Assembly (NCBI RefSeq): GCF_900105625.1
Contig: NZ_FNSD01000001.1
Coordinates: forward strand, 930,001-994,000
DNA: 64,000 nucleotides
Source of the DNA: Terriglobus roseus
GTDB lineage: Bacteria; Acidobacteriota; Terriglobia; Terriglobales; Acidobacteriaceae
Direction: 5' to 3'
Shown in pieces: positions 45,069 through 52,668 of this stretch. Within the stretch, counting starts at the first letter, position 1, and every line of letters starts with the position of its first letter. Made by a program: the position numbers and the translations under genes. The notes beneath the pieces are model-generated. The model was not told the DNA's origin. It ran no database searches and saw only the letters and a program-made list of their open reading frames with translations.

Positions 45069-46280
45069 TTACGAGAAGCGCGTCTGACGATGCAGCCGAT
45101 AGGTGGCATAGCCAAGGCTGCCGAACAGGATGGCCACCAGGATGGCGATCCAGCGGTAGTTCATGGCAAAGGGAGGCACGACCGCTCGCGACCCAAGGAA
45201 GATAAAGAACCCCGTGGCAACGATCACGATGGCATAGTCCCACCAGCGTTTGCGCTCCGAGCGATCTCCGAATTCATCACCGGCCTGCGCCAGCAGCGTC
45301 TCGCGATAGTCCAGGCCGTAGCGCGAGCACTCGCGTTCCAGTGCGCGATTGCGCGACGAGTGTTCATTGACCGACGCCTTGGCCGTGCTGATAAAGAGCG
45401 CACCAAGGATCATGATCACGGATCCGCCGGCAACCAGCAGCTTGTGCTGCAGATCCGCGTGAGCAAGTTCGCCAAAGACCAGCGCGCCCCACGCCAGCCC
45501 CCAGAGCTGATTCGTATTCGACAACGGGATGCCGCGGCCGATGCCGACATACTTCGTCGCAAACTGTTGGAACAGATCGCCGATGACCCAGACGAACCCG
45601 CCAAGGAACAGCCAGAACACCATGGAACTGCTGTGCGCCAGTTGGAAGGCAGAGGAATGTCGACCGCCATCCAGCGTCCAGGTGAGCAGGAAGACCGTGA
45701 GTAGTTCGCCCACGGTGAAAGCCGTCACAAAGGACAGCGGATTCATGCCGCTCAGATACGCCTTGCGATACGGCACATACATGGTGCCCCACATAAAGCT
45801 GGCGCCAATGGCCGCGAGCACGCCGCCGAGCGCGTTGTGCCCTGTCGCCGTTACGCCGCCGTGGATGGTGCTGAAGCCAAGCATGATCGCGGCCACAACG
45901 ATGCAGGTTCCACCAAGTACGACCTTGGTGATCGTTTTGCCGTCGGCGCCCTGCAGCTCGCGGAAGAGCAGGCGCCCCCACAGCAGGCCGATGAGGGAAT
46001 TGGTATTCCACATCGGAAAGGCGATGGCCAAACCGACGTCGCGAATCGCAAAGACGGTAAGCGTGTTCGCCACAGCCCACAGCGCTCCTGCCAGCAGCGC
46101 CCAAACCAGCAGGTGCTTGCGCGCCATCAGATCACGGAAGACGTAGCTCGTCCCCTTCAGCAGGGTTGGGAAGGTCCACCGCGCGGTGAAGACGCCGGCC
46201 ACCATGCAGAGCGAGATGGCGAAGGGCGAGAAGCCCGCCGTAACCAGCTTGGTAGGCGCTTCCGCCGCACCAAGCCACAC
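45069..46280 (-). CDS. Sugar permease of the drug/metabolite (RhaT/GRP) superfamily; start uncertain
   Basis: Inner-membrane carrier of at least 403 residues with ten or more helices (LLAGALWAVANTLTVFAI, PMWNTNSLIGLLWGRLLF, MWGTMYVPYRKAYL, LSNTNQLWGLAWGALVFGE). The layout resembles the rhamnose-proton symporter and glucose/ribose porter families. A polar segment (about residues 298-338) and two extra helices extend the C-terminus. The first usual start, GTG 46280, falls inside helix 1; in-frame sequence SLHGLGVLCGLTAG just upstream completes that helix, but no ATG, GTG or TTG occurs there, so initiation at a rare codon (ATC 46382 or CTG 46355), a frameshift or a sequence error must be considered. 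The LacI gene follows. Inositol or a sugar is the likely cargo, by context. Confidence 0.85.
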   Translation of the reverse strand: MWLGAAEAPTKLVTAGFSPFAISLCMVAGVFTARWTFPTLLKGTSYVFRDLMARKHLLVWALLAGALWAVANTLTVFAIRDVGLAIAFPMWNTNSLIGLLWGRLLFRELQGADGKTITKVVLGGTCIVVAAIMLGFSTIHGGVTATGHNALGGVLAAIGASFMWGTMYVPYRKAYLSGMNPLSFVTAFTVGELLTVFLLTWTLDGGRHSSAFQLAHSSSMVFWLFLGGFVWVIGDLFQQFATKYVGIGRGIPLSNTNQLWGLAWGALVFGELAHADLQHKLLVAGGSVIMILGALFISTAKASVNEHSSRNRALERECSRYGLDYRETLLAQAGDEFGDRSERKRWWDYAIVIVATGFFIFLGSRAVVPPFAMNYRWIAILVAILFGSLGYATYRLHRQTRFS

Positions 46281-46381
46281 ACCTGCCGTCAGGCCGCAGA
46301 GAACGCCCAGACCATGCAGAGAATTTGTTTTCGAAGATGAAGACTTGGTCGCCAGCGTCTTTGCCCGTTCGCCTGAGAAGA

Positions 46382-46471
46382 TTAGTGAAGCACGATGAGC
46401 AACGCAATACCGAGGCCGAGTACAACGACGGGAATCCAGAATTGCGCGTCCGTGAGGATCGCCTTTGCCAT
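46382..46471 (-). CDS. 29-residue hydrophobic peptide ahead of the permease gene
   Basis: ATG (46469-46471), 29 codons, TAA. The product is one predicted membrane helix: a short polar N-terminus MAKAILTDAQFW, then IPVVVLGLGIALLIVLH. It is the first ORF after a good promoter and the operator at 46500; the ribosome site is weak (GAGTAAG, seven bases before ATG). Its TAA directly precedes the stretch where the permease must start (TAATC), so coupling is possible. Small single-helix proteins are known to accompany some transporters, but I recognise no named family. A non-functional leader is the alternative. Confidence 0.55.
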   Translation of the reverse strand: MAKAILTDAQFWIPVVVLGLGIALLIVLH

Positions 46472-46499
46472 GTTGTTCTTACTCAAGCACTGCTCCCGC

Positions 46500-46513
46500 G
46501 TTACCGCTTACTA
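46500..46513. promoter_or_regulatory. LacI-type operator O2, upstream of the peptide-permease-lacI unit
   Basis: Minus strand TAGTAAGCGGTAAC differs by one base from the first 14 bases of the O1 site at 43917 (TAGTTAGCGGTAAC). It lies just downstream of the -10 box at 46521, where a bound repressor blocks transcription. Suggests that the LacI protein controls its own unit as well as the oxygenase gene. Confidence 0.7.
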
Positions 46514-46520
46514 CGCCGCC

Positions 46521-46550
46521 AAACTAGGCGTTCTCCGAAAGGCTTGTCAA
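46521..46550 (-). promoter_or_regulatory. Promoter of the peptide-permease-lacI unit
   Basis: Minus strand TTGACA (46545-46550), 18-bp spacer, TAGTTT (46521-46526), 50 bases before the small ORF. Identical boxes and spacing to the promoter at 16051. Divergent from the Rieske gene at 46595. Confidence 0.7.
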
Positions 46551-46594
46551 GGCCGATTATCCATTACCAGCATCAGAATGCCTGAGGTCACTTC

Positions 46595-46918
46595 TTGATC
46601 GTAAAGCTTTGTGCTGCGGAAGATCTGCCGTCCACCGGCGAATTGAAGTCCTTCCGCGGCGGAAACAATTTCGAGATCTGCGTCGCGCAACTGGAGCGCG
46701 GCGAACTTGTCGCCTTCGACAACCGCTGCCCGCACCAGGCTGCACCTCTCTCCGCCGGCCAGATGGAAGGCTGCCGCGTGATCTGTCCGTACCACGCGTG
46801 GAGCTGGGATGTCACCACCGGCAAGTCGGACAACGCGGCCGACCCGGACCTGCCCCGCTACGAAGTGAGGCGGTACGGCGACGAGGTGTTCATTCAGCTT
46901 CCGTCGGCCCCCCGTTGA
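46595..46918 (+). CDS. Rieske [2Fe-2S] ferredoxin-like protein
   Basis: Small electron-transfer protein of 107 residues, cytoplasmic. The two cluster-binding pairs are CPH (in DNRCPHQAAPL) and CPYH (in VICPYHAWSWDV), the CxH...CxxH arrangement of Rieske ferredoxins and NirD-like subunits. The start is TTG at 46595: GAGGT lies seven bases upstream, a stop codon in the same frame sits at 46583, and no ATG is available in between. Its partner oxygenase or reductase is not evident; the inositol oxygenase nearby is di-iron and needs no Rieske donor for turnover, so co-location may be chance. Divergent from the permease unit. Confidence 0.85.
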   Translation: MIVKLCAAEDLPSTGELKSFRGGNNFEICVAQLERGELVAFDNRCPHQAAPLSAGQMEGCRVICPYHAWSWDVTTGKSDNAADPDLPRYEVRRYGDEVFIQLPSAPR

Positions 46919-47700
46919 AGTGACAGACGAAGCGGAGGAGTCGATCAGGCGTCGTGACCATGGAGGAAGCAGTCGAGTCCTTCCCTCACCTCTTGCCGGT
47001 TTGCGAAGACAGGACTCACGGCTCGATCTCTATGATCAGACGTATCAGAACTACCTGGAACTGATGAGAGGGTACGAACCTCCGCATTGCGCGCATCGGG
47101 TTTGAGCACACCATCGCACTGCTTACGGGACAGGCTGAGTCATCCCGTGGCGCGCAAGTCGACAAGGGGCCGGTTCATCGAAGTTGTGGTCAACTTCTGA
47201 ACCTTCGCAATGACACACGATCAAATTTTCCGGTGGCCACGTGTCGTCGCAAGTCTCCGGGTTTGCGTCACGAGAGGGCGGCCGCTGACCGGCCAGCACC
47301 ACCTGAAAACGATCATGGTCGTTGAGGGCCCCACAGCCTTTGCACGTGATTCCAGCGGTGCACACCAGCCGGCAGCCGTGAGTCCCACCAAAGCGCCCTG
47401 GACCATGAATTCCAAATAGGTTGTCTGCGATTTCCCTTTATTAACGGGCTTTTCTAAGTTATTTCCAGCCTTACTTCCCTGCATTTTTGACGAATTATCT
47501 ACAACCTTAGAGTCAGGTTCGCGGAGAATATTTCAGAATTCCCGGCATTTCACATAACCCTTTTGTGAACCGTAAAAAGAGTGAGCAATATTGCACATAT
47601 CGCATTTGATGGCTCCCCTAGTTTTTTAGGTAGGTAAGAGCGGTCCCCCATGCGACGGGAGGAAATATCTCCTGAGCAGCTTCGGACGTTCGAGGTCATC
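46919..47700. other. Long intergenic region, 782 bp
   Basis: No convincing gene. A 61-codon GTG-start frame at 46920-47105 has no ribosome site or family resemblance. Composition changes to AT-richer after about 47400, where the promoter of the following lipoprotein gene should lie. Noted structures: a 6-bp inverted repeat ACGGGA/TCCCGT (47125-47148), palindrome GCAATATTGC (47585-47594) and a CCTA-TTTTTT-type small hairpin near 47615-47630. GAGG lies five bases before the ATG at 47701. Confidence 0.45.
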
Positions 47701-50553
47701 ATGCGGAAATGTAGCAAGAGTATTGCCTTGGTTGCAGCACTGGTTCTGATGTTGTTTGTTGCGGGTTGTGGACAGGAAACTGTCAACGTCCCGGACACAA
47801 CTCGCCCGACTGTGACCTCAACGTCCCCAGCGCAAGGCGCAACCGGTGTTGCCGTCAGTTCCCAAGTCACCGCAACTTTCAGCAAAGCGATGACTCCCGC
47901 ATCGATCAACGGAGCCTCCTTCTTTCTGGCAGGTCCCGGTGGAGCGCTCGTCCCCGGCACTGTGTCGTATGCATCCGCTACATCTGTGGCAACTTTCGTT
48001 CCGTCAGCTAGTTTGCTGACCGGCACAACTTATACCGTAACGATCACCACGGCAGCCACAGATACCGCATCGCCGGTGAACTCGTTGCTCGCGAATTATG
48101 TCTGGACATTCACGACTGCCGCGACAGCGGCTCAGGTCGTCCCGACGGTAACTGCCACCACGCCCGCGAACAATGCGACCGGTGTGAGCACCGCATCCGT
48201 CTTGACCGCAACGTTCAGCACTGCGATGAATGCTGCCACGGTGAATGCTTCGAGCTTCCAGGTTACGGCCGGTGGACTCGCTGTCACTGGCACAGTGTCG
48301 TACGCAGGGACTGTCGCGACCTTCACGCCAGCAGTCGCTCTCAACACTGGCACGACCTACGTAGCCAGGATCACCACGGCAGCGCAATCGGCGGCTGGAA
48401 TACCGCTCGCCGGCGCGTACGTCTGGTCATTCACAACAACTGCTCCTGCTGCAGGACCGATCGTTGTCTCCACGGTTCCCCTCAACAACGCAACCGGCGT
48501 GCCACTAGCGCAGTCCCTGAGCGCGATGTTCAGCAAATCGATGAATCCGTCGACGCTGAATGCCAATACCTTCAAGCTCTCTGGCCCGCTGGGAACAGTT
48601 GTCAACGGAACGGTATCGTATGCGACTGGTACGAGCATCGCGACATTTGTACCGGCTGGAGCGTTGCTTCCAAGCACGACGTACGTGGCAACCATCACCA
48701 CCGGCGCGCAGGACACCACCGGCACGGGACTCGCAAGCAACTACGTGTGGGTCTTCCGCACAGTACCTGCCCCCACGCCACCAACGGTCATCTCGACAAG
48801 CCCCGCAAATAACGCCGCAGGCGTTGCCGTAAATCAGAGAATAACTGCCAGCTTCAGTGAAGCGATGAATCCTGCAACGATCAGCGGCACCACGTTCACA
48901 CTGACGTCGCCAGGCGGCATTGCGGTGGCCGGTGCGGTGACATATGTCGCAGCCGGATCAACCGCGGTCTTTGTCCCGACTGTTGCACTTATCCCAGCGA
49001 CAACCTATGTAGGCACCATCACCACCGGCGCACAGGATCTCCTGGGCGTGCCACTCGCAAGCAAGTACGTCTGGACGTTCACAACAGGCGCTGCAGTCGA
49101 CACCACCAAGCCGACCGTAATCTCTACCATCCCAGCGACCAATGCGACGAATGTGCCAATTAACCAGGCCATTAGCGCAGCGTTCAGCGAAGCAATGGAT
49201 CCGACGAAGATCACTGCCACGACGTTCACCGTCACTGGTCCTGGCGCCACGCCAGTAGCGGGGTTGGTAACTTACGCCGCAGTCGGTAACACAGCCACAT
49301 TCAAGCCAACAGCATCACTTTCATCTGGAACTCTCTTTACCGCCACGATCACGATGGGTGTTACCGATCTTGCTGGAAACACACTGGCCGCTGACTACGT
49401 CTGGACATTCACCACAGGCGCAGCGCCTGACACAACGTCTCCCACCGTCACACTCACGAGCCCGACGAATAGCGCAACTGCTGTTCCTTTGTCTCAGACC
49501 GTGAGCGCGACATTCAGCGAAGCAATGGATCCGCTCACGCTCACTACGGCGACCTTCACAGTCGCTACAGGCGGCGGAGTGAACGTCGCTGGCACCGTAA
49601 CTTACAACCCACTTACGCTCATCGCGACACTGACACCTTCTGCGCCGCTGACTGCCGGTACTTCCTACGTCGCCACGGTGACAACGGGTGCGACCGATCT
49701 TGCGGGTAATCCGCTGGGTGCGGGAATGGTTCCAAACCCATGGACCTTCTCAACCGGCGCGGTCATCGTGCCTCCTCCAGTGAACCTCGGAACAGCATCA
49801 CTCTTCGGCGGCTTCGGAGGCGGTGCCGGCATGACGAACCAGGGAACCTTGACGATCATCAACGGCAACATTGGTACAACCGGTGTCTCCACGCTGATCA
49901 CAGGCTTCCATGACAACACGCCCAACTGCGTATACACGGAAACTCCTCTCAACGTCGGCCTGGTCAACGGAACCATTGACACAGCCGCGCCCCCACCGAC
50001 GGTTGGATGTCCCAACGAAGGAACGGCAGCGACTGCAGCCATCGCACTTCAGGCCTCTCAGGATGCCGGAACAGCGTATGCCGCACTTGTCGCCTTCCCA
50101 AATGGACTGGACGTCTCGGTCTGCGCTGGTTGTGGTGGTGGATCAGCTGGCGAGTTAGGCAATCGTGTCCTGGCTCCCGGTATCTACAAGTCCGCACCCG
50201 GCAGCTACGGCATCACGCAGGGCAACCTGACGCTCGATGCACAAGGCGATCCGAATGCGTTCTGGGTCTTCCAGATGTCGACTACCTTGACCGTTGGTAC
50301 TCCCGGTGGACCCCAAAGTGTCCTGCTGGTAAATGGAGCGCAGGCAAAGAACGTCTTCTGGCAGGTGGGAACAGCAGCAACCATCAACGGCATCGTAGGC
50401 GGAGGCACGATGACTGGCACTGTGATCTCACAGGCCGGCATCTCGGTCTCGACCGCTGGAGTCGCAGCAGTCACCACCATCAACGGCAGAGCGCTGGTAC
50501 TTACTGGACCAGTCACCCTTGTCAACACCGTCATCAACGTCCCTGCTCAATAA
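47701..50553 (+). CDS. Lipoprotein with six Ig-like (Big_5) repeats and an ice-binding-like DUF3494 domain
   Basis: Surface protein of 950 residues. A lipoprotein signal with lipobox LFVAGC puts the cysteine near residue 23. Six repeats of about 105 residues follow, each opening with a PTVxSTxPANNATGV-like strand, then FSxAMNPxTI, and most closing with YVWTFTT: the bacterial Ig-like Big_5 family. The last 230 residues (LGTASLFGGFGGGAGMTNQG, TIINGNIGTTGVSTLITGF, APGIYKSAPGSYGITQGNL, DPNAFWVFQMSTTLTVG) match the DUF3494 ice-binding-like fold. Function may be ice binding, adhesion or matrix attachment; the ice-binding surface cannot be judged by eye. ATG 47701 has GAGG at five bases; the upstream ATG at 47650 would hide the signal. 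An OmpA-family gene follows. Confidence 0.88.
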   Translation: MRKCSKSIALVAALVLMLFVAGCGQETVNVPDTTRPTVTSTSPAQGATGVAVSSQVTATFSKAMTPASINGASFFLAGPGGALVPGTVSYASATSVATFVPSASLLTGTTYTVTITTAATDTASPVNSLLANYVWTFTTAATAAQVVPTVTATTPANNATGVSTASVLTATFSTAMNAATVNASSFQVTAGGLAVTGTVSYAGTVATFTPAVALNTGTTYVARITTAAQSAAGIPLAGAYVWSFTTTAPAAGPIVVSTVPLNNATGVPLAQSLSAMFSKSMNPSTLNANTFKLSGPLGTVVNGTVSYATGTSIATFVPAGALLPSTTYVATITTGAQDTTGTGLASNYVWVFRTVPAPTPPTVISTSPANNAAGVAVNQRITASFSEAMNPATISGTTFTLTSPGGIAVAGAVTYVAAGSTAVFVPTVALIPATTYVGTITTGAQDLLGVPLASKYVWTFTTGAAVDTTKPTVISTIPATNATNVPINQAISAAFSEAMDPTKITATTFTVTGPGATPVAGLVTYAAVGNTATFKPTASLSSGTLFTATITMGVTDLAGNTLAADYVWTFTTGAAPDTTSPTVTLTSPTNSATAVPLSQTVSATFSEAMDPLTLTTATFTVATGGGVNVAGTVTYNPLTLIATLTPSAPLTAGTSYVATVTTGATDLAGNPLGAGMVPNPWTFSTGAVIVPPPVNLGTASLFGGFGGGAGMTNQGTLTIINGNIGTTGVSTLITGFHDNTPNCVYTETPLNVGLVNGTIDTAAPPPTVGCPNEGTAATAAIALQASQDAGTAYAALVAFPNGLDVSVCAGCGGGSAGELGNRVLAPGIYKSAPGSYGITQGNLTLDAQGDPNAFWVFQMSTTLTVGTPGGPQSVLLVNGAQAKNVFWQVGTAATINGIVGGGTMTGTVISQAGISVSTAGVAAVTTINGRALVLTGPVTLVNTVINVPAQ

Positions 50554-50671
50554 CGATCCAGAACAGAGGCTGGCCACTTCGGCAGCCTCTCCTCTGGCCG
50601 TTAGTCCGCCCCTAGAAACCAAGCAGTGAACCGTTCGTGACCGTTGCAATGTGCAGTCCAGGAGACTCAGC

Positions 50672-52468
50672 ATGACTCGCAAATTCCACTTCTCGGCAGG
50701 CGTAGCTATCGCCACCGTTCTCGCCGTACCCGCCTGCTTATCGGCACAGACACGCATGGAAGAAAAGAAGGACTACCCCAAGTCCGAGCTATTTGTTGGC
50801 TACTCCTACCTGCGGGCCGTGCCCACCCTGGCAGACGGGAACCGCCTGGTCACCCTGAACGGCGGATCCACCTCTCTGGCCTATAACTTCACTCGCCACT
50901 TCGGCCTTGTGACTGACTTCAGTGGATACGCTGATTCTGAACTTCGGCTCTCGGGTCCGGGCGCCATCCCCACGCGCATCGCCGACTCGTCGGGCTCGGT
51001 CTACAGCATGCTTTTCGGACCACGCTTCTCTTTCCGTGCGAAGCACTTCACACCCTTCGTCCAGGTGCTTGGCGGCGGGGCCTATGCCACTGCGGTCACA
51101 CTGAAGAACTGCACGACTGCATGCACCCCTCTGCCGGAACAGGGTTCGTTTGCGATGACAGCAGGCGGTGGTCTCGACGTCAATGTGTCCAGACATCTGG
51201 CGATACGCGCGGTGCAGGCGGAATACCTGATGACGCGCTTCGCGAACACCACGACGGCGGTACGAAGCACACAGAATGACATGCGCCTTTCTGCCGGCCT
51301 TGTCTTCCGTTTCGGCAGCCATCCGGCTGCACTGCTGCCGCCGAATCGCGCGCCACTGTCGGCATGTTCTGTCGACAAGTCGTTCCTCTACAGCGGATCG
51401 GATGCCATCGTGGCAGTTCATGCCAAAGGTGTGGATGCCGACAATGACGCCCTGACGTACGCGTGGACTCCGACTGATGGCACGTTGACCGGAACCGGCG
51501 CAGACGTGAAGTGGGATCTGACAGGGGCGCCGGTCGGATCCCACATCGTCAAGCTGAAGTTGGATGACGGACGCGGTGGATCTTCGGACTGCGCTGCAGA
51601 AGTCGTCATTGCCGCTCCGCTGAACCGTTCGCCCTCGCTCTCCTGCTCCATTGCTGAGAATGCGCTTGAGGCAGGGCAGTTGGCACACCTGACGGCAACC
51701 GGATCGGACCCCGATGGCGATCCGCTGCAGTACACATGGACGACCAGCTATGGCGCGATCCGCGGAACCGACTCTGCCGTTCTGTTGCAGACGGACCCCA
51801 CGATGGACCACGCCTACGCGGTTCACGTACAGGTGATGGACGGACGCGGTGGAAGCAGCGACTGCTCCATGAACTTCAGCGCACAGCGCTCGCAGGCGGT
51901 CGTGAAGCTTGAGGAGCGTCTGTCGCTCCGCAGCATTTACTTCCCGACGGCAGAACCAACGGTGGCACAACCGAGCCGTGGTCTGCTCGCCAGTCAGCAC
52001 AGTACGTTGCTTTCGCTGGCAGCGGACTTTAGCCAATACCTGAAGACCCAGCCCACCGCTCACCTGATTCTTGAGGGCCATGCGGATCCGAGAGGCTCAG
52101 CCGAGTACAACCAGAAGCTCTCGGAACTGCGAGTGGCGCTAACGAAGGAATACCTCGTCGCACACGGCATCGCAGCGGAAAGCATCGACATCAAGGCGCG
52201 TGGCGACCAGCAGAACCTGACCGATGGCCAGGTGAAGGATGCCATCCTTCGCACGCCGGAACTCAGCGAGGAAGCGAAGAAGCGTCTGCTCCTGAACATG
52301 AAGACGATCATTCTCGCCAGCAATCGCCGGGTTGACGTGACTCTGAGCACGACCAATCAGCACTCCATCCGTCAGTACCCTTTCAACGCGTCGGACTCAA
52401 TGACGCTGTTGAGCGAACAGAGGCCGGGGACGCATTCAGCCCGGGCTCGCGCCGCTGTGAAGCGGTAG
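50672..52468 (+). CDS. OmpA family outer-membrane protein with Ig-like middle domains
   Basis: A 598-residue protein anchoring outer membrane to cell wall. The signal peptide (ATVLAVPACLSAQ) leads into an eight-stranded OmpA-like barrel over about residues 30-215 (ELFVGYSYLRAVPT ... AGLVFRFGSH). Two Ig/cadherin-like repeats follow (PNRAPLSACSVDKS; LNRSPSLSCSIAEN), both with LKLDDGRGGSSDC / VQVMDGRGGSSDC. The C-terminal OmpA domain at about 430-560 has LILEGHADPRGSAEYNQKLS, SELRVALTKEYL and IDIKARGDQQ, the peptidoglycan-binding signature. GGAG lies seven bases before ATG 50672. The 118-bp gap to the preceding surface lipoprotein gene suggests shared expression. A near-perfect terminator follows. 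Confidence 0.92.
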   Translation: MTRKFHFSAGVAIATVLAVPACLSAQTRMEEKKDYPKSELFVGYSYLRAVPTLADGNRLVTLNGGSTSLAYNFTRHFGLVTDFSGYADSELRLSGPGAIPTRIADSSGSVYSMLFGPRFSFRAKHFTPFVQVLGGGAYATAVTLKNCTTACTPLPEQGSFAMTAGGGLDVNVSRHLAIRAVQAEYLMTRFANTTTAVRSTQNDMRLSAGLVFRFGSHPAALLPPNRAPLSACSVDKSFLYSGSDAIVAVHAKGVDADNDALTYAWTPTDGTLTGTGADVKWDLTGAPVGSHIVKLKLDDGRGGSSDCAAEVVIAAPLNRSPSLSCSIAENALEAGQLAHLTATGSDPDGDPLQYTWTTSYGAIRGTDSAVLLQTDPTMDHAYAVHVQVMDGRGGSSDCSMNFSAQRSQAVVKLEERLSLRSIYFPTAEPTVAQPSRGLLASQHSTLLSLAADFSQYLKTQPTAHLILEGHADPRGSAEYNQKLSELRVALTKEYLVAHGIAAESIDIKARGDQQNLTDGQVKDAILRTPELSEEAKKRLLLNMKTIILASNRRVDVTLSTTNQHSIRQYPFNASDSMTLLSEQRPGTHSARARAAVKR

Positions 52469-52511
52469 AGTCCTTCGCGCTTCACGGCGCGTGGGATGAA
52501 GCCAAGTAAGC

Positions 52512-52562
52512 AAAAACGAGCCGGCAGACTGAACCCAAACGTTCAGTCTGCCGGCTTCCTGT
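52512..52562. terminator. Strong hairpin terminator after the OmpA-family gene
   Basis: Perfect 16-bp stem AGCCGGCAGACTGAAC (52519-52534) / GTTCAGTCTGCCGGCT (52541-52556) with a 6-nt loop. It is followed by TCCTGTT on the plus strand and CGTTTTTG on the minus strand, so it can work both ways. Confidence 0.9.
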
Positions 52563-52668
52563 TATGCTCCCTAAACAACACATGGGTGAAATGCTCGCGC
52601 TGAACAGCTCCTGCGGGATCTGTTCACGATATGCCTTCGTGATGAATCCTCGACACGAAAGCACAGCA

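Noticed and set aside
46920-47105. A 61-codon GTG-start frame after the Rieske gene
   Set aside because: No ribosome site, mixed low-information composition, no family resemblance.
47560-47640. A possible GEMM (cyclic di-GMP) riboswitch before the Big_5 lipoprotein gene
   Set aside because: Only loosely similar short words near GTAAAAAG and CGCATTTGATGG; the conserved GEMM core and paired stems could not be laid out.
52564-52668. Earlier start of the Crp/Fnr regulator
   Set aside because: It begins directly behind the strong terminator stem (52519-52556), and the extra residues match no part of the family.
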